A DNA stretch of 64,000 nucleotides from Rheum nobile. Its lineage: Eukaryota; Streptophyta; Magnoliopsida; Caryophyllales; Polygonaceae. The first letter of the stretch is position 1. Each line of letters begins with the position of its first letter. Under the pieces are notes generated by a model. It ran no database searches, was not told the origin of the DNA, and worked only from the letters and a program-made list of their open reading frames with translations. The DNA lies in assembly GCA_027886185.1 (NCBI GenBank), contig WOAB01000093.1, forward strand, positions 6,014,001-6,078,000, written 5' to 3'. A program made the position numbers and the translations under genes. Positions 13,001 to 24,043 of the stretch are shown in pieces.

Positions 13001-14190
13001 CAAATCACCTCCATACCAATCCCAATTAATAACAATGAGGATAGGATGTACTGGGAAGCTAGTAAAAACAGGTGATTCTTTACAAAATCTGCCATGAACA
13101 TGATTAATGAAAATAAACGATATACAGCACATGATTCCTCTTGGATATGGAAACTTGACATTTACCCTAAGGTTAAAAATTTTCTTTGGAAAATCATGAA
13201 AAATGGACTCCCATCAAAAGCAAGACTAGTTGAAAAAGGAGTTTTTATTCCTCCAGGTTGTATTCGCTGTAGGGTACAAATTGAAGATACTAATCATATC
13301 TTATTCCTCTATAACCATACTTTGAAAACCATTGAAAAAATTAATCTCCATACTCTTGGGATTATCAAATCAATTAACATTGGAAATAAAAAAACATACG
13401 AACTATTTGAGAAAATCCGACAAAAAACTAATAATTCAAAGTTTTTAGAACTACTTATTTCCTGGTGGGGAATATGGTTCTACCGAAACCAACAAAGTTT
13501 TGGAAGGACAAACAATGACATATACCCTATTAAGGATGTACCAATTTACATCCAAAATTAAATTCATAATTGGAAACAAACAAAGAAATGGAACCCAGAC
13601 TGTTTGAGTACAAATCAAATACAAAAAAGTCTCAACAGAAATAGAAGACGACCAAAGAAGAAGTGGAAAAAACCACCAGATACAATTATAAAAATAAATA
13701 CGGATGTATCCACTAAGACCAATGGAGAATCTAGTTATGGTTATATCATCCGAAATAGCAAAGGAGAACCCTTATTCATCTTTGGTGAAAAGTGCGGATT
13801 ATCAACCCCACTCAAAACAGAAACCATTGCGTTCAGGAATGCTTTGTTTAAAGCTTATGAATTAGGCTTTAACAACATCCAAATTGAATGCGATAACCTT
13901 ACAATTGTAAACGTTCTGAACAAAATCTGGCACTGTCCTTGGGATATTAAAATTTTAATTTCTGATATCATTTGTGTATTACAACTGTTTTCTTCAGTAC
14001 TGATTTGTCAAATCTTCCGAGAAACTAACGTTGTTGCAGACTACATTGCGAAGCTGACGCAGCGAAGTCCCTTGGAAGACTTTAGAGATAATTTAGAACT
14101 TGTAGTTCTCATCCGCAAGGATGCTATAGACTGAGAAACCGTTCCTTCTGTGGTTTCCTGTCTAATTTTTACCTTATAAAAAAAACAATA
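10005..14190 (+). mobile_element. Degenerate L1-type LINE with RNase H domain
   Basis: The ORF2 domains appear in canonical order: APE endonuclease, reverse transcriptase, zf-RVT and RNase H. A short 3' end ATAAAAAAAA follows at 14177-14186. Target duplications were not found. The copy is old, with several frameshifts and stops. Confidence 0.88.
10021..14134 (+). pseudogene. LINE ORF2 pseudogene (APE-RT-zf-RVT-RNase H)
   Basis: ORF2 encodes the nicking endonuclease and reverse transcriptase for target-primed integration. It starts TTWNCQGIG (10024), then after a frameshift ALFETRTNKEP, GICVMWK, GDLNE, and near 10690 TTSDHCPI, the APE motifs. RT follows: YRPISLC (11567), LDMEKSYDRIE (11780), GLRQGDPLSS (11946). 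The catalytic FADD box near 12095 reads FADV, so the second Asp is missing and the frame changes. zf-RVT (KNFLWKIMKNGLPSKARL, then C-x2-C) lies at 13170-13320. RNase H lies at 13690-14080 with NTDVS, TETIAFRNAL and ECDN. In-frame stops occur at about 11197, 11416, 11809 (where Trp is expected) and 12812. It cannot be functional. Confidence 0.9.
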
Positions 14191-16178
14191 CTAATACGTC
14201 TTTTTCGGTGAAAATTTTGACAAAATTGATATTATGGCTCCTGAAAATTTGTGATTAGGCATTAATAATTTGGATTTTTCTTTTAAAAAAAAGAAAATCC
14301 AAACTAAAAAGAAAATGACTAAACTACTAACTAATTAATAACTAAAAGAAAATGTGAAACAATACCAATCCGTCTTCTTCTACTTGTTTCCGCCAAATCC
14401 AATTTTCACTTCATAGGAGAAAATGGCGGAAACAGAGATCTTGGGCGGCTTCGTCTGTCTTCCGGCCCTCTATTGCGATCTCGAACCGTTCCACCAAAGT
14501 CTGAGCCACAAAATTCCCGCATTCTATGTCCAAGAAAGTTGAGATGACAAATTGGTCTCAGATGCCCATCCTCCAAACCGGATTCAGAAATCATAGACGA
14601 GGAATCTGAACCAAGTTTAGGGCCCCGAGAGCCTGGCTTCTGACTCCATCGGTCGGGGACCGTACACCAGTGTCATTCTTTTTTCTTTTTCTTTTTGATA
14701 AGAAAAGAATTCGAAGTACCCGACATAACAACATCGGGTAGATCGAGAGGCCGATAAATCGGCGCCGGGCAAGCCGGGCATGAAGACATAAAAGACAAGT
14801 AAGGAAAATACATCAAGCAAAGAAAGAGCTAAAACGATCAAAAGTGAGAGGATCGTAGGCACAAACAGAAGAAATACTCCACTGGGAGACAAGTCGAGTA
14901 GGACAAATCCTTCAGAAGAGCTGAACGGACTACCATGACGTTGCCCTCTTCTTAAAGAGAGATATTCAGGAGCCTCAACCATGACATTGCCCTCGTACAA
15001 GAGGGGTCTTCATTGAGCCACAACCACCATCACGACCACACCCGGACACACCGCTAACACCTTCGAGCAACTCCAAAAATGCATTGAGTATTTTATCATC
15101 CAAACTTGATCACACGCGGACCACATAATTTAAGCAAGAGTAAAAAATGATGTCAGAGAAACCATTAAAAAGTCTTGCCTCTTTGATAAAATTTTATTAA
15201 AAGGGGTTCTATCATCCTTTAGTTATGCTTGGGTTGGTTACATTGAGTGAGTTTATAATAAGACAGTGGGTTGGTTACGCTTGAAATGGGCCTTTGTAAC
15301 AAATCAGCCTTTCATTTTGTTCAAATGTGTAAAATTAAGGTTGTTACTTGTTATTATCCTTATTTTAAAAAAAGAAATAGGAGACAGAAAAGCAGCTTGT
15401 TGAGCAAGAAAAAATTCCTAATTTCCCTTTTTTTTCGTTTAAGCTTGCACCGTAAGCTGTGAGACTTTCCTTTGTTAAAGGAAAACAATAATCACTAAAA
15501 TTTGGGTTAGAAAATTGGGGAAGAATGCTTGGTTCAATCATGCCGGCACACCAAATGATCAGATAACAAGTCTTCTATTGCTTTTTTTTTTCAATTATTC
15601 AATTTACTGAAGCTTTGCAAAGCAAGCTGCTTAAAAGGTTGGAAGGTGGAGCATCGGTGAATCTCCTTCCCGGAAAGGGGATTCGGTGGCGAAGAGGAGC
15701 CAGAAGGCAAATCTGATCTCGTCACCAGAGACTACAGGAGTATCGGTTGGGATAAATGATAAATCGGAGTCCTGGTGCTCGGAGAAACTCAATCAGAATC
15801 GGATAAGATTCATCTACTCAGATCTATCTTGGTGTGAGTGAAGCCACCAAATGGTTGTTCAGGCGTGAAGCCCGCTTAAAAGGTAAACTCCAGTGGTTTG
15901 AAAGATCCATGTTTTGCTGTCAAAAAAGCAAGTTGTTGAATAATTTTAAGGCAACAAATTGAAAGGTCCATTTTTATAGGCATTTGTTTTGGGATTACCC
16001 ATTTTTTGTGCCTATGAGATTGATCTGAGATTCTTTGTTTGCTTGTGTTGTTTTGTAGAAAGGAGTGATTATTTCAAAGGAGATAACCTTTGGGATTTAA
16101 TGGGAGGTTTTTCCTTGATTTATAGGGGTTCTTAGAAAGAAAGGAAATCCTTTTTCTAAGTCCCATAGTTGGTAGTTT
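14191..16178. other. Unassigned stretch between LINE and element B
   Basis: No gene is recognised. A perfect A/T hairpin (arms TTTGGATTTTTCTTTT and its near complement) lies at 14269-14303. A 127-codon open frame on the minus strand (14617-15000) shows no domain. A GC-richer patch at 15640-15900 has the look of exonic or LTR leader DNA but gives no continuous frame. Confidence 0.4.
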
Positions 16179-16648
16179 TGTAACACCCCGTAATTTTTAA
16201 GGGTATTTTGAATTATTTTTAAATTTTTCTTATGCCCGTTTTGCTAGACGGATTTAATTCAGTGAGTCTCGGACCTTCTGAAGAGGGGTCTAAGCTCTGT
16301 AGAATTTTCCGAGCATTATATAATACAGTTGAGGTGTTTACGGGGTTAATGTATCGTTAATGTACGAATATATTTAACCCGGAGTTAAGAAATTTAATCC
16401 AAACCAAGTTCGGATAAAAATAAGTGAAGTCGGCCAGAAACCGCGATCAACCGCGATTGACCGCGATGAACCGCGACCTGACGCGATCGCGGCCGATCGC
16501 GGTAATGTCTTTTGCTGAGCAGTGTCGTCTTCCTCGCGTTGCGGTTACTGTAGCTCTGTTTTTGGGATATTTTTGGGCAGGCCAAGTGGGCAGCCAACTG
16601 GCCCTTCGCCTTTGTCCCCTTGTTCCCTTGGAGGTGGTCGGATTGGGG

Positions 16649-16658
16649 CTATAAAAGG
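16649..16658 (+). promoter_or_regulatory. TATA box in element B LTR
   Basis: CTATAAAAGG in a GC-rich context, about 470 bases into the LTR. It is repeated at 21083-21092 in the second LTR. Confidence 0.65.
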
Positions 16659-17479
16659 AGGTGAAACCCGGAGCTAAGAAGCTCTTCTTCATCCTCTTCT
16701 TTCATCCTCTGTTTTTCTGTCCACCATTGTTGAGCAGTTTTGAGCTTCGTGTGTGGGAGATTTCGAGTGTCTCTTGAGTTGAGAAGGTGCTCTTGAGTGT
16801 TGTGTGAAGCTTTGTGGTGTTTGGAGATCGAACCATAGACAAATCGAAGGTAAACAAATCGGTTTGGGTAAGAAATTCTCCATTGTCGTCTCGCGAGCTG
16901 GCCACTGTCACAGCACAAAACCGCGACCGACCGCGACCTGCCGCGATCGCGGTATTGTGTCCGAGTTGTGTGTTTTGTGGTTTGGCTTTGGGCTTTGCTC
17001 GTTTCCTTTGATTTCTTCTTGTATTCTTTTAGATTCATATATAAGTATATTGAATCTAACTTAGGGTCTTGTTATGGGCCATTTCTTAGGGATTTATTAT
17101 CCAAGATTTGCTCCAATTTCAGATCCAGGAACTAGACATTGCTCTGCTTGGTTCGAGCTTGTCGGATTTAAGGCAAGTGGCGGTTCGCTCTTGCTTAATC
17201 ATGTTTCATTAATTATCAATTGTTTTGTTGTTAATTATGTTGGGAATTGTTTTGATAACGTTATGTGTTTAAAAGAAGATATTATACTAGGTTGTATATT
17301 TTGCTAGAACCGACGCTAGTCTATTCTAGATTTGTGCAGGTGAAGGCCGTAAGGGTCTTTGATGTGATTTATCGTGTGTGTTTAGATTATTAAATCTAGG
17401 GTGTTAGTTGTTCAGAGTGAGCCGTGATGATTCTCTGTGTTGTGATTGTGTGTTTGACTGCTAGTACAGTCCGTGAGTA

Positions 17480-17812
17480 GAAATGTAAATTGTTGGGATT
17501 TATTCCCTGGGATTTATTCCCCGTTAGTTTTGTTAGGTCATCATGACCCTATCCTAATAAAGGATACGTACACGCAGAAATGCAAATTGTTGGGATTTAT
17601 TCCCTGGGATTTATTCCCCGTTAGTTTTGTTAGGTCATCATGACCCTATCCTAATAAAGGATACGTACACGCAGAAATGCAAATTGTTGGGATTTATTCC
17701 CTGGGATTTATTCCCCGTTAGTTTTGTTAGGTCATCATGACCCTATCCTAATAAAGGATACGTACACGCAGAAATGCAAATTGTTGGGATTTATTCCCTG
17801 GGACTTATTCCC
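17480..17812 (+). repeat. 97-bp tandem repeat inside the element B LTR
   Basis: About 3.4 copies of a 97-bp unit carrying GTTGGGATTTATTCCCTGGG and GGTCATCATGACC. The anchor GCAGAAATGC recurs at 17574, 17671 and 17768. Each unit contains small palindromes. The array is repeated in the second LTR. Confidence 0.9.
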
Positions 17813-18542
17813 CGTGTTATCTCTTTATAGAGAGATGTTAAAGGCTTATAACGTGATGTGTGTGTGTGGTCATTTAAATAAGATAAGTGCCGTTGTCGCA
17901 CATAATTAAAAATACCTTGGGCGAGTAGTGCAGCTAGGAAAAGCTCGTCTTAGTTGTAGATCGCTCGTATGCAATGTCTGATGTGATATGTTAATATGTT
18001 TAAACTGTTAAGTTAACGCTTGAGGATTTGATATGATTTGTGATATGTGAAACTGCTTGTTTAGCATTTGTGTGAATTACTGGAGTATGTTTTCCGTCCT
18101 TGCTTAGTCTATTCATTAGACTAACGCTTGTATTTTATTTATCTGTAACGTCATGGGGGTGTCGTCCGTCCGTTTCGGCACATGCAGATATGTTGCTGTT
18201 CAGAGAAGGCTAGAGCGACTATGAATATGAACGGTGTTTTGTTTTCGACAACTTGTTTTGTCGCTTTGTGTTTAAAACGATTTCCGCTGTGCTATTTTGT
18301 ATTTTGTTTATAAGTCTTCCGTTGTAAATTCTGATTTTTGTATTGATGATGTATTTGGGTCATTTTAGGAATCGTGTAATTCCGCGACCATGTGGTTTAA
18401 TAAAAGTTATGATTTTAATATCGTAACTGTGTTTTAAGTCAGTTATGACGTCGGAAAAGCCTGGGGTGACTTTGGGGTTTTCGCCCGGGGTCATCGGCAG
18501 TAGCGCTTCCAAATGGGGTTAAATTTGGGGGTGTTACAGAAA

Positions 18543-18554
18543 TGGTATCAGAGC
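18543..18554 (+). promoter_or_regulatory. Primer binding site of element B
   Basis: TGGTATCAGAGC four bases after the LTR end; tRNA-Met type. It is duplicated at 22976-22987 after the second LTR. Confidence 0.9.
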
Positions 18555-18905
18555 TAAAATGTTTTCCAAGAGCTCTGAATTTTTCAAATAAAAAGCCGTT
18601 CATAGTCGTGCCTTCTACAGTCTGATACAGAAGTTTGCTTCTGTGTCTAGAAAGACTAAGATTCTCTGTTTGTCACCCGTAGTTGAGGGTGCATTCTGTT
18701 CTCTTCAGAGGGACTCGGAAGAAGTCGAGATGGTTTCGCCATCTCCAGTTAGACTCGAGTTTAGTTCTCTTGTCAGAATTTGAGGTTGTAGAACCTAAGT
18801 ATTCCGGTTTGGTGTTCATCTAGGAAAGTTTACCAAGTTGATCTAAATCCAAGTTGACTTTTTATTACATTATGAATAGATATTAATGTGTAAAGTACTT
18901 GGACT

Positions 18906-20249
18906 TTGATCGGTAATCAGATGGTGGACCCAAGAGATATTATTCATGCTGGTACTGGGCCGAGCAATGACCCGAGACCGGATGTAAGGGTTGTTCCAAA
19001 CCCTGTGGAGGAGCACGAGTCTGTTGCTCACAATAATTCCGGAGGCGGTGTCCAAGTTCAGGCTAACGCTCCGATGAATTTAGATGCTGCTGCAATGGAA
19101 GTATTTCGAGGAATGATTGTGCAAGCAGTGGCTGAGATACTGCGACCAGTTGCGCCTCAGGCACAAGAGGTGCCAATTTCTCAAGTGGTTCCTAGAGTTG
19201 TGGAACCAAATGTCCTGGTACATCAGGAAGAAGTGATCAGGAATGGAGGTAATTATATCCGTGCACTGAAGGCTATAAATTCTATGAGGCCTGACAGCTA
19301 TGACGGAAAGGGAGAACCGATCAGAGTGGCCTATTGGTTCTCACACCTGGAGCGGTTATTCCGCAATATTGAGTGCACTGAAGCTGAGAAGGTGCATATT
19401 GCTTCTCTCCATCTGAAAGAGGAAGCCAGTGAATGGTGGGAAGGCACCAGGTTGGCAGATCATCCAGGGCTGAACTGGGGAATGTTCAAAGCCAAGATGA
19501 CCGACCGTTTCTTTTCCCGAGCTATGAGGGATGAGAAGCACAAGGAGTTCATGTATCCAAAGACAGAAGGATTGAAGGTGACAGAGCTTGCCACTAAGTT
19601 CAATCATTTGTTGCAATACGCTGGGTCAGATGTAACCAGCGAGGAGCAGAAGATCTGGCACTTCCATGAGTGGATGGGCCCAGACATTAAACCATGGATG
19701 GTGCGTCACGGATGCTCTACTTTGGAGCAGTACGTGGATGCAGCTTATCAAGTAGAAGTGACTCTAGAGGAGTCAGCGAAGAAACATGATCAACAGAAGT
19801 TGACGCAAGATCAGTCTCAGACGAGCGGATTTAAACGTCCTGCTCCACCGTCTAAACTTGCTAAGTCAAGCAAGGCAAAGACCGAGATGACTCAAGAAGG
19901 GTCGACACAACGATCGGGTCAAGACCAGGGTCTGATCCAGTGTTTTAATTGTGGTGCCATTGGACACAAAAGCTTTGCGTGTCAAAGAGAGATAAGGACA
20001 TGTTATGACTGTGGAAGAGCAGGTCACATGCAGAGGTTTTGCCTGCAGAGAAAGCAAAGAAGATTTGAGCTTCAGCAAGGGTCTGCTATTCAGAGCAACC
20101 GGCCGGAGTTTAAACCGGTGGAGGCTCCTAGTCCTACGATGCAGACGACTGCACAGAATAAAGGGAAGGCTCCAATAGCTTCTGGAAGTCAAGGTCAACG
20201 TCTTTACGTGATGCGTGAGGCGGATGGATCTGATTTTCCATTTGCTTAA
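18906..20249 (+). CDS. gag: Intact Gag polyprotein of element B
   Basis: A 447-codon open frame encodes the capsid/nucleocapsid precursor of a Ty3/gypsy-type retrotransposon, which packages element RNA in cytoplasmic particles. The retrotransposon Gag domain is at about residues 130-240 (YWFSHLERLF, EEASEWWEG, MFKAKMTDRFF). A basic, Gln/Ser-rich linker follows, then two CCHC knuckles at about 345 and 365 (CFNCGAIGHKSFAC and CYDCGRAGHMQRFC). The frame ends shortly after, where protease would normally begin, and nothing in 20250-20599 looks like pol. ATG at 18906 is the first in frame (a second Met, at 18921, is also possible). Being open and nearly identical to the second copy, it could still be translated and supply Gag in trans to family members such as A. 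Function is inferred from family knowledge. Confidence 0.92.
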   Translation: MIGNQMVDPRDIIHAGTGPSNDPRPDVRVVPNPVEEHESVAHNNSGGGVQVQANAPMNLDAAAMEVFRGMIVQAVAEILRPVAPQAQEVPISQVVPRVVEPNVLVHQEEVIRNGGNYIRALKAINSMRPDSYDGKGEPIRVAYWFSHLERLFRNIECTEAEKVHIASLHLKEEASEWWEGTRLADHPGLNWGMFKAKMTDRFFSRAMRDEKHKEFMYPKTEGLKVTELATKFNHLLQYAGSDVTSEEQKIWHFHEWMGPDIKPWMVRHGCSTLEQYVDAAYQVEVTLEESAKKHDQQKLTQDQSQTSGFKRPAPPSKLAKSSKAKTEMTQEGSTQRSGQDQGLIQCFNCGAIGHKSFACQREIRTCYDCGRAGHMQRFCLQRKQRRFELQQGSAIQSNRPEFKPVEAPSPTMQTTAQNKGKAPIASGSQGQRLYVMREADGSDFPFA

Positions 20250-20599
20250 AGCTTTCTACTTTTGTTGTAGGTTGTAGATTTGGGTGTTACCCAGTCTTTT
20301 GATTTGAATAGTTGTGTTAGTAAGTTTAAGTAGGCAGCAAGGTTGTAAAACTTTTGTTGTAAATATTCTTGCTAATATAAATATTTGGTTTAAACCAAGC
20401 GTTTGTCAGATGTCTCGATTACCATTCAAGGTGAAGTTTGAGACATCTGCGTAGCAAGGTGGTACCTTTGGTACGAGTTATGTGCTCCAAGTTAGAAACC
20501 GGAGAGGTTACTTGGGAGACTGAGACGGGTGTACTTAGATACTTTCCCTACTTGTTGTCGGCCTTGATAAATGCAAGTTTCGGGGTCGAAACTTAAAAT
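20250..20599 (+). other. Element B interior after gag: no pol
   Basis: About 350 bases of non-coding DNA lead to the polypurine tract. The stretch GCAAGTTTCGGGGTCGAAAC just before the tract is shared with element A, so a 3' region is conserved between the two families. Confidence 0.7.
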
Positions 20600-20612
20600 A
20601 AGGGGGTAGTAA
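20600..20612 (+). promoter_or_regulatory. Polypurine tract of element B
   Basis: AAGGGGGTAGTAA directly precedes the second LTR and is identical to the tract of element A. Confidence 0.85.
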
Positions 20613-22971
20613 TGTAACACCCCGTAATTTTTAAGGGTATTTTGAATTATTTTTAAATTTTTCTTATGCCCGTTTTGCTAGACGGATTTAATTCAGTGAG
20701 TCTCGGACCTTCTGAAGAGGGGTCTAAGCTCTGTAGAATTTTCCGAGCATTATATAATACAGTTGAGGTGTTTACGGGGTTAATGTATCGTTAATGTACG
20801 AATATATTTAACCCGGAGTTAAGAAATTTAATCCAAACCAAGTTCGGATAAAAATAAGTGAAGTCGGCCAGAAACCGCGATCAACCGCGATTGACCGCGA
20901 TGAACCGCGACCTGACGCGATCGCGGCCGATCGCGGTAATGTCTTTTGCTGAGCAGTGTCGTCTTCCTCGCGTTGCGGTTACTGTAGCTCTGTTTTTGGG
21001 ATATTTTTGGGCAGGCCAAGTGGGCAGCCAACTGGCCCTTCGCCTTTGTCCCCTTGTTCCCTTGGAGGTGGTCGGATTGGGGCTATAAAAGGAGGTGAAA
21101 CCCGGAGCTAAGAAGCTCTTCTTCATCCTCTTCTTTCTTCCTCTGTTTTTCTGTCCACCATTGTTGAGCAGTTTTGAGCTTCGTGTATGGGAGATTTCGA
21201 GTGTCTCTTGAGTTGAGAAGGTGCTCTTGAGTGTTGTGTGAAGCTTTGTGGTGTTTGGAGATCGAACCATAGACAAATCGAAGGCAAACAAATCGGTTTG
21301 GGTAAGAAATTCTCCATTGTCGTCTCGCGAGCTGGCCACTGCCACAGCACAAAACCGCGACCGACCGCGACCTGCCGCGATCGCGGTATTGTGTCCGAGT
21401 TGTGTGTTTTGTGGTTTGGCTTTGGGCTTTGCTCGTTTCCTTTGATTTCTTCTTGTATTCTTTTATATTCATATATAAGTATATTGAATCTAACTTAGGG
21501 TCTTGTTATGGGCCATTTCTTAGGGATTTATTATCCAAGATTTGCTCCAGTTTCAGATCCAGGAACTAGACATTGCTCTGCTTGGTTCGAGCTTGTCGGA
21601 TTTAAGGCAAGTGGCGGTTCGCTCTTGCTTAATCATGTTTCATTAATTATCAATTGTTTTGTTGTTAATTATGTTGGGAATTGTTTTGATAACGTTATGT
21701 GTTTAAAAGAAGATATTATACTAGGTTGTATATTTTGCTAGAACCGACGCTAGTCTATTCTAGATTTGTGCAGGTGAAGGCCGTAAGGGTCTTTGATGTG
21801 ATTTATCGTGTGTGTTTAGATTATTAAATCTAGGGTGTTAGTTGTTCAGAGTGAGCCGTGATGATTCTCTGTGTTGTGATTGTGTGTTTGACTGCTAGTA
21901 CAGTCCGTGAGTAGAAATGCAAATTGTTGGGATTTATTCCCTGGGATTTATTCCCCGTTAGTTTTGTTAGGTCATCATGACCCTATCCTAATAAAGGATA
22001 CGTACACGCAGAAATGCAAATTGTTGGGATTTATTCCCTGGGATTTATTCCCCGTTAGTTTTGTTAGGTCATCATGACCCTATCCTAATAAAGGATACGT
22101 ACACACAGAAATGCAAATTGTTGGGATTTATTCCCTGGGATTAATTCCCCGTTAGTTTTGTTAGGTCATCATGACCCTATCCTAATAAAGGATACGTACA
22201 CGCAGAAATGCAAATTGTTGGGATTTATTCCCTGGGACTTATTCCCCGTGTTATCTCTTATAGAGAGATGTTAAAGGCTTATAACGTGATGTGTGTGTGT
22301 GGTCATTTAAATAAGATAAGTGTCGTTGTCGCACATAATTAAAAATACCTTGGGCGAGTAGTGCAGCTAGGAAAAGCTCGTCTTAGTTGTAGATCGCTCG
22401 TATGCAATGTCTGATGTGATATGTTAATATGTTTAAACTGTTAAGTTAACGCTTGAGGATTTGATATGATTTGTGATATGTGAAACTGCTTGTTTAGCAT
22501 TTGTGTGAATTACTGGAGTATGTTTTCCGTCCTTGCTTAGTCTATTCATTAGACTAACGCTTGTATTTTATTTATCTGTAACGTCATGGGGGTGTCGTCC
22601 GTCCGTTTCGGCACATGCAGATATGTTGCTGTTCAGAGAAGGCTAGAGCGACTATGAATATGAACGGTGTTTTGTTTTCGACAACTTGTTTTGTCGCTTT
22701 GTGTTTAAAACGATTTCCGCTGTGCTATTTTGTATTTTGTTTATAAGTCTTCCGTTGTAAATTCTGATTTTTGTATTGATGATGTATTTGGGTCGTTTTA
22801 GGAATCGTGTAATTCTGCGACCATGTGGTTTAATAAAAGTTATGATTTTAATATCGTAACTGTGTTTTAAGTCAGTTATGACGTCGGAAAAGCCTGGGGT
22901 GACTTCGGGGTTTTCGCCCGGGGTCATCGGCAGTAGCGCTTCCAAATGGGGTTAAATTTGGGGGTGTTACA
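20613..22971 (+). repeat. Second LTR of element B
   Basis: It matches the first LTR throughout with only a few differences (for example TCTTATAGAG versus TCTTTATAGAG near 22256). The 97-bp array recurs at about 21913-22245. Confidence 0.93.
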
Positions 22972-22975
22972 GAAA

Positions 22976-22987
22976 TGGTATCAGAGC
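22976..22987 (+). promoter_or_regulatory. Second primer binding site of element B
   Basis: TGGTATCAGAGC follows the second LTR. This shows that the LTR is also the left LTR of a further, truncated unit. Confidence 0.9.
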
Positions 22988-23338
22988 TAAAATGTTTTCC
23001 AAGAGCTCTGAATTTTTCAAATAAAAAGCCGTTCATAGTCGTGCCTTCTACAGTCTGATACAGAAGTTTGCTTCTGTGTCTAGAAAGACTAAGATTCTCT
23101 GTTTGTCACCCGTAGTTGAGGGTGCATTCTGTTCTCTTCAGAGGGACTCGGAAGAAGTCGAGATGGTTTCGCCATCTCCAGTTAGACTCGAGTTTAGTTC
23201 TCTTGTCGGAATTTGAGGTTGTAGAACCTAAGTATTCCGGTTTGGTGTTCATCTAGGAAAGTTTACCAAGTTGATCTAAATCCAAGTTGACTTTTTATTA
23301 CATTATGAATAGATATTAATGTGTAAAGTACTTGGACT

Positions 23339-24043
23339 TTGATCGGTAATCAGATGGTGGACCCAAGAGATATTATTCATGCTGGTACTGGGCCGAGCAA
23401 TGACCCGAGACCGGATGTAAGGGTTGTTCCAAACCCTGTGGAGGAGCACGAGTCTGTTGCTCACAATAATTCCAGAGGCGGTGTCCAAGTTCAGGCTAAC
23501 GCTCCGATGAATTTAGATGCTGCTGCAATGGAAGTATTTCGAGGAATGATTGTGCAAGCAGTGGCTGAGATACTGCGACCAGTTGCGCCTCAGGCACAAG
23601 AGGTGCCAATTTCTCAAGTGGTTCCTAGAGTTGTGGAACCAAATGTCCTGGTACATCAGGAAGAAGTGATCAGGAATGGAGGTAATTATATCCGTGCACT
23701 GAAGGCTATAAATTCTATGAGGCCTGACAGCTATGACGGAAAGGGAGAACCGATCAGAGTGGCCTATTGGTTCTCACACTTGGAGCGGTTATTCCGCAAT
23801 ATTGAGTGCACTGAAGCTGAGAAGGTGCATATTGCTTCTCTCCATCTGAAAGAGGAAGCCAGTGAATGGTGGGAAGGCACCAGGTTGGCAGATCATCCAG
23901 GGCTGAACTGGGGAATGTTCAAAGCCAAGATGACCGACCGTTTCTTTTCCCGAGCTATGAGGGATGAGAAGCACAAGGAGTTCATGTATCCAAAGACAGA
24001 AGGATTTTTTGGTTTGGGGGTAAAAGGGAGTGTTTTCAAGTAA
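23339..24043 (+). pseudogene. gag: Truncated second gag copy
   Basis: Residues 1 to about 222 match the first Gag with very few substitutions (one is Gly to Arg near residue 41). The match stops after GACAGAAGGATT at about 24006, and unrelated sequence adds some 12 codons before a stop. Both CCHC knuckles are missing, so it could not bind RNA normally. Confidence 0.92.

Larger units (their letters stand above)
16179..18538 (+). repeat. First LTR of element B
   Basis: It begins TGTAACACCC and ends GGTGTTACA. A clear TATA box CTATAAAAGG lies at 16649-16658. GC-rich CCGCGA repeats flank the presumed transcription start (16438-16503 and 16918-16952), and a 97-bp tandem array lies at 17480-17812. 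Several 15-25 bp blocks match LTR A. Confidence 0.93.
16179..24006 (+). mobile_element. Element B: gag-only LTR retrotransposon in partial tandem (LTR-gag-LTR-gag')
   Basis: Order: LTR (16179-18538), primer site, gag, polypurine tract, LTR (20613-22971), then again primer site, leader and the first half of gag, breaking off at about 24006. Both LTRs and both interiors are almost identical. A single element cannot give this order, so it records a tandem array (from LTR-LTR recombination or adjacent copies) later truncated on the right. No pol domain follows gag, so it resembles the gag-only, terminal-repeat class (TR-GAG). No target duplication can be assigned because the right end is lost. 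Confidence 0.9.

Noticed and set aside
14617..15000. 127-codon minus-strand frame
   Set aside because: No domain, low-complexity hydrophobic stretches and a Lys run from an A/G-rich tract; no promoter or homology visible.
16394..17064. Overlapping open frames on both strands in LTR B (and copies at 20828-21498)
   Set aside because: They are by-products of CCGCGA repeats and GC content within the LTR. All frames exist in both LTRs because the LTRs are copies.
17480..17812. CRISPR-like regular repeats (also 25691-26640)
   Set aside because: Units are directly adjacent tandem repeats without unique spacers, in plant nuclear retroelement or fold-back DNA.
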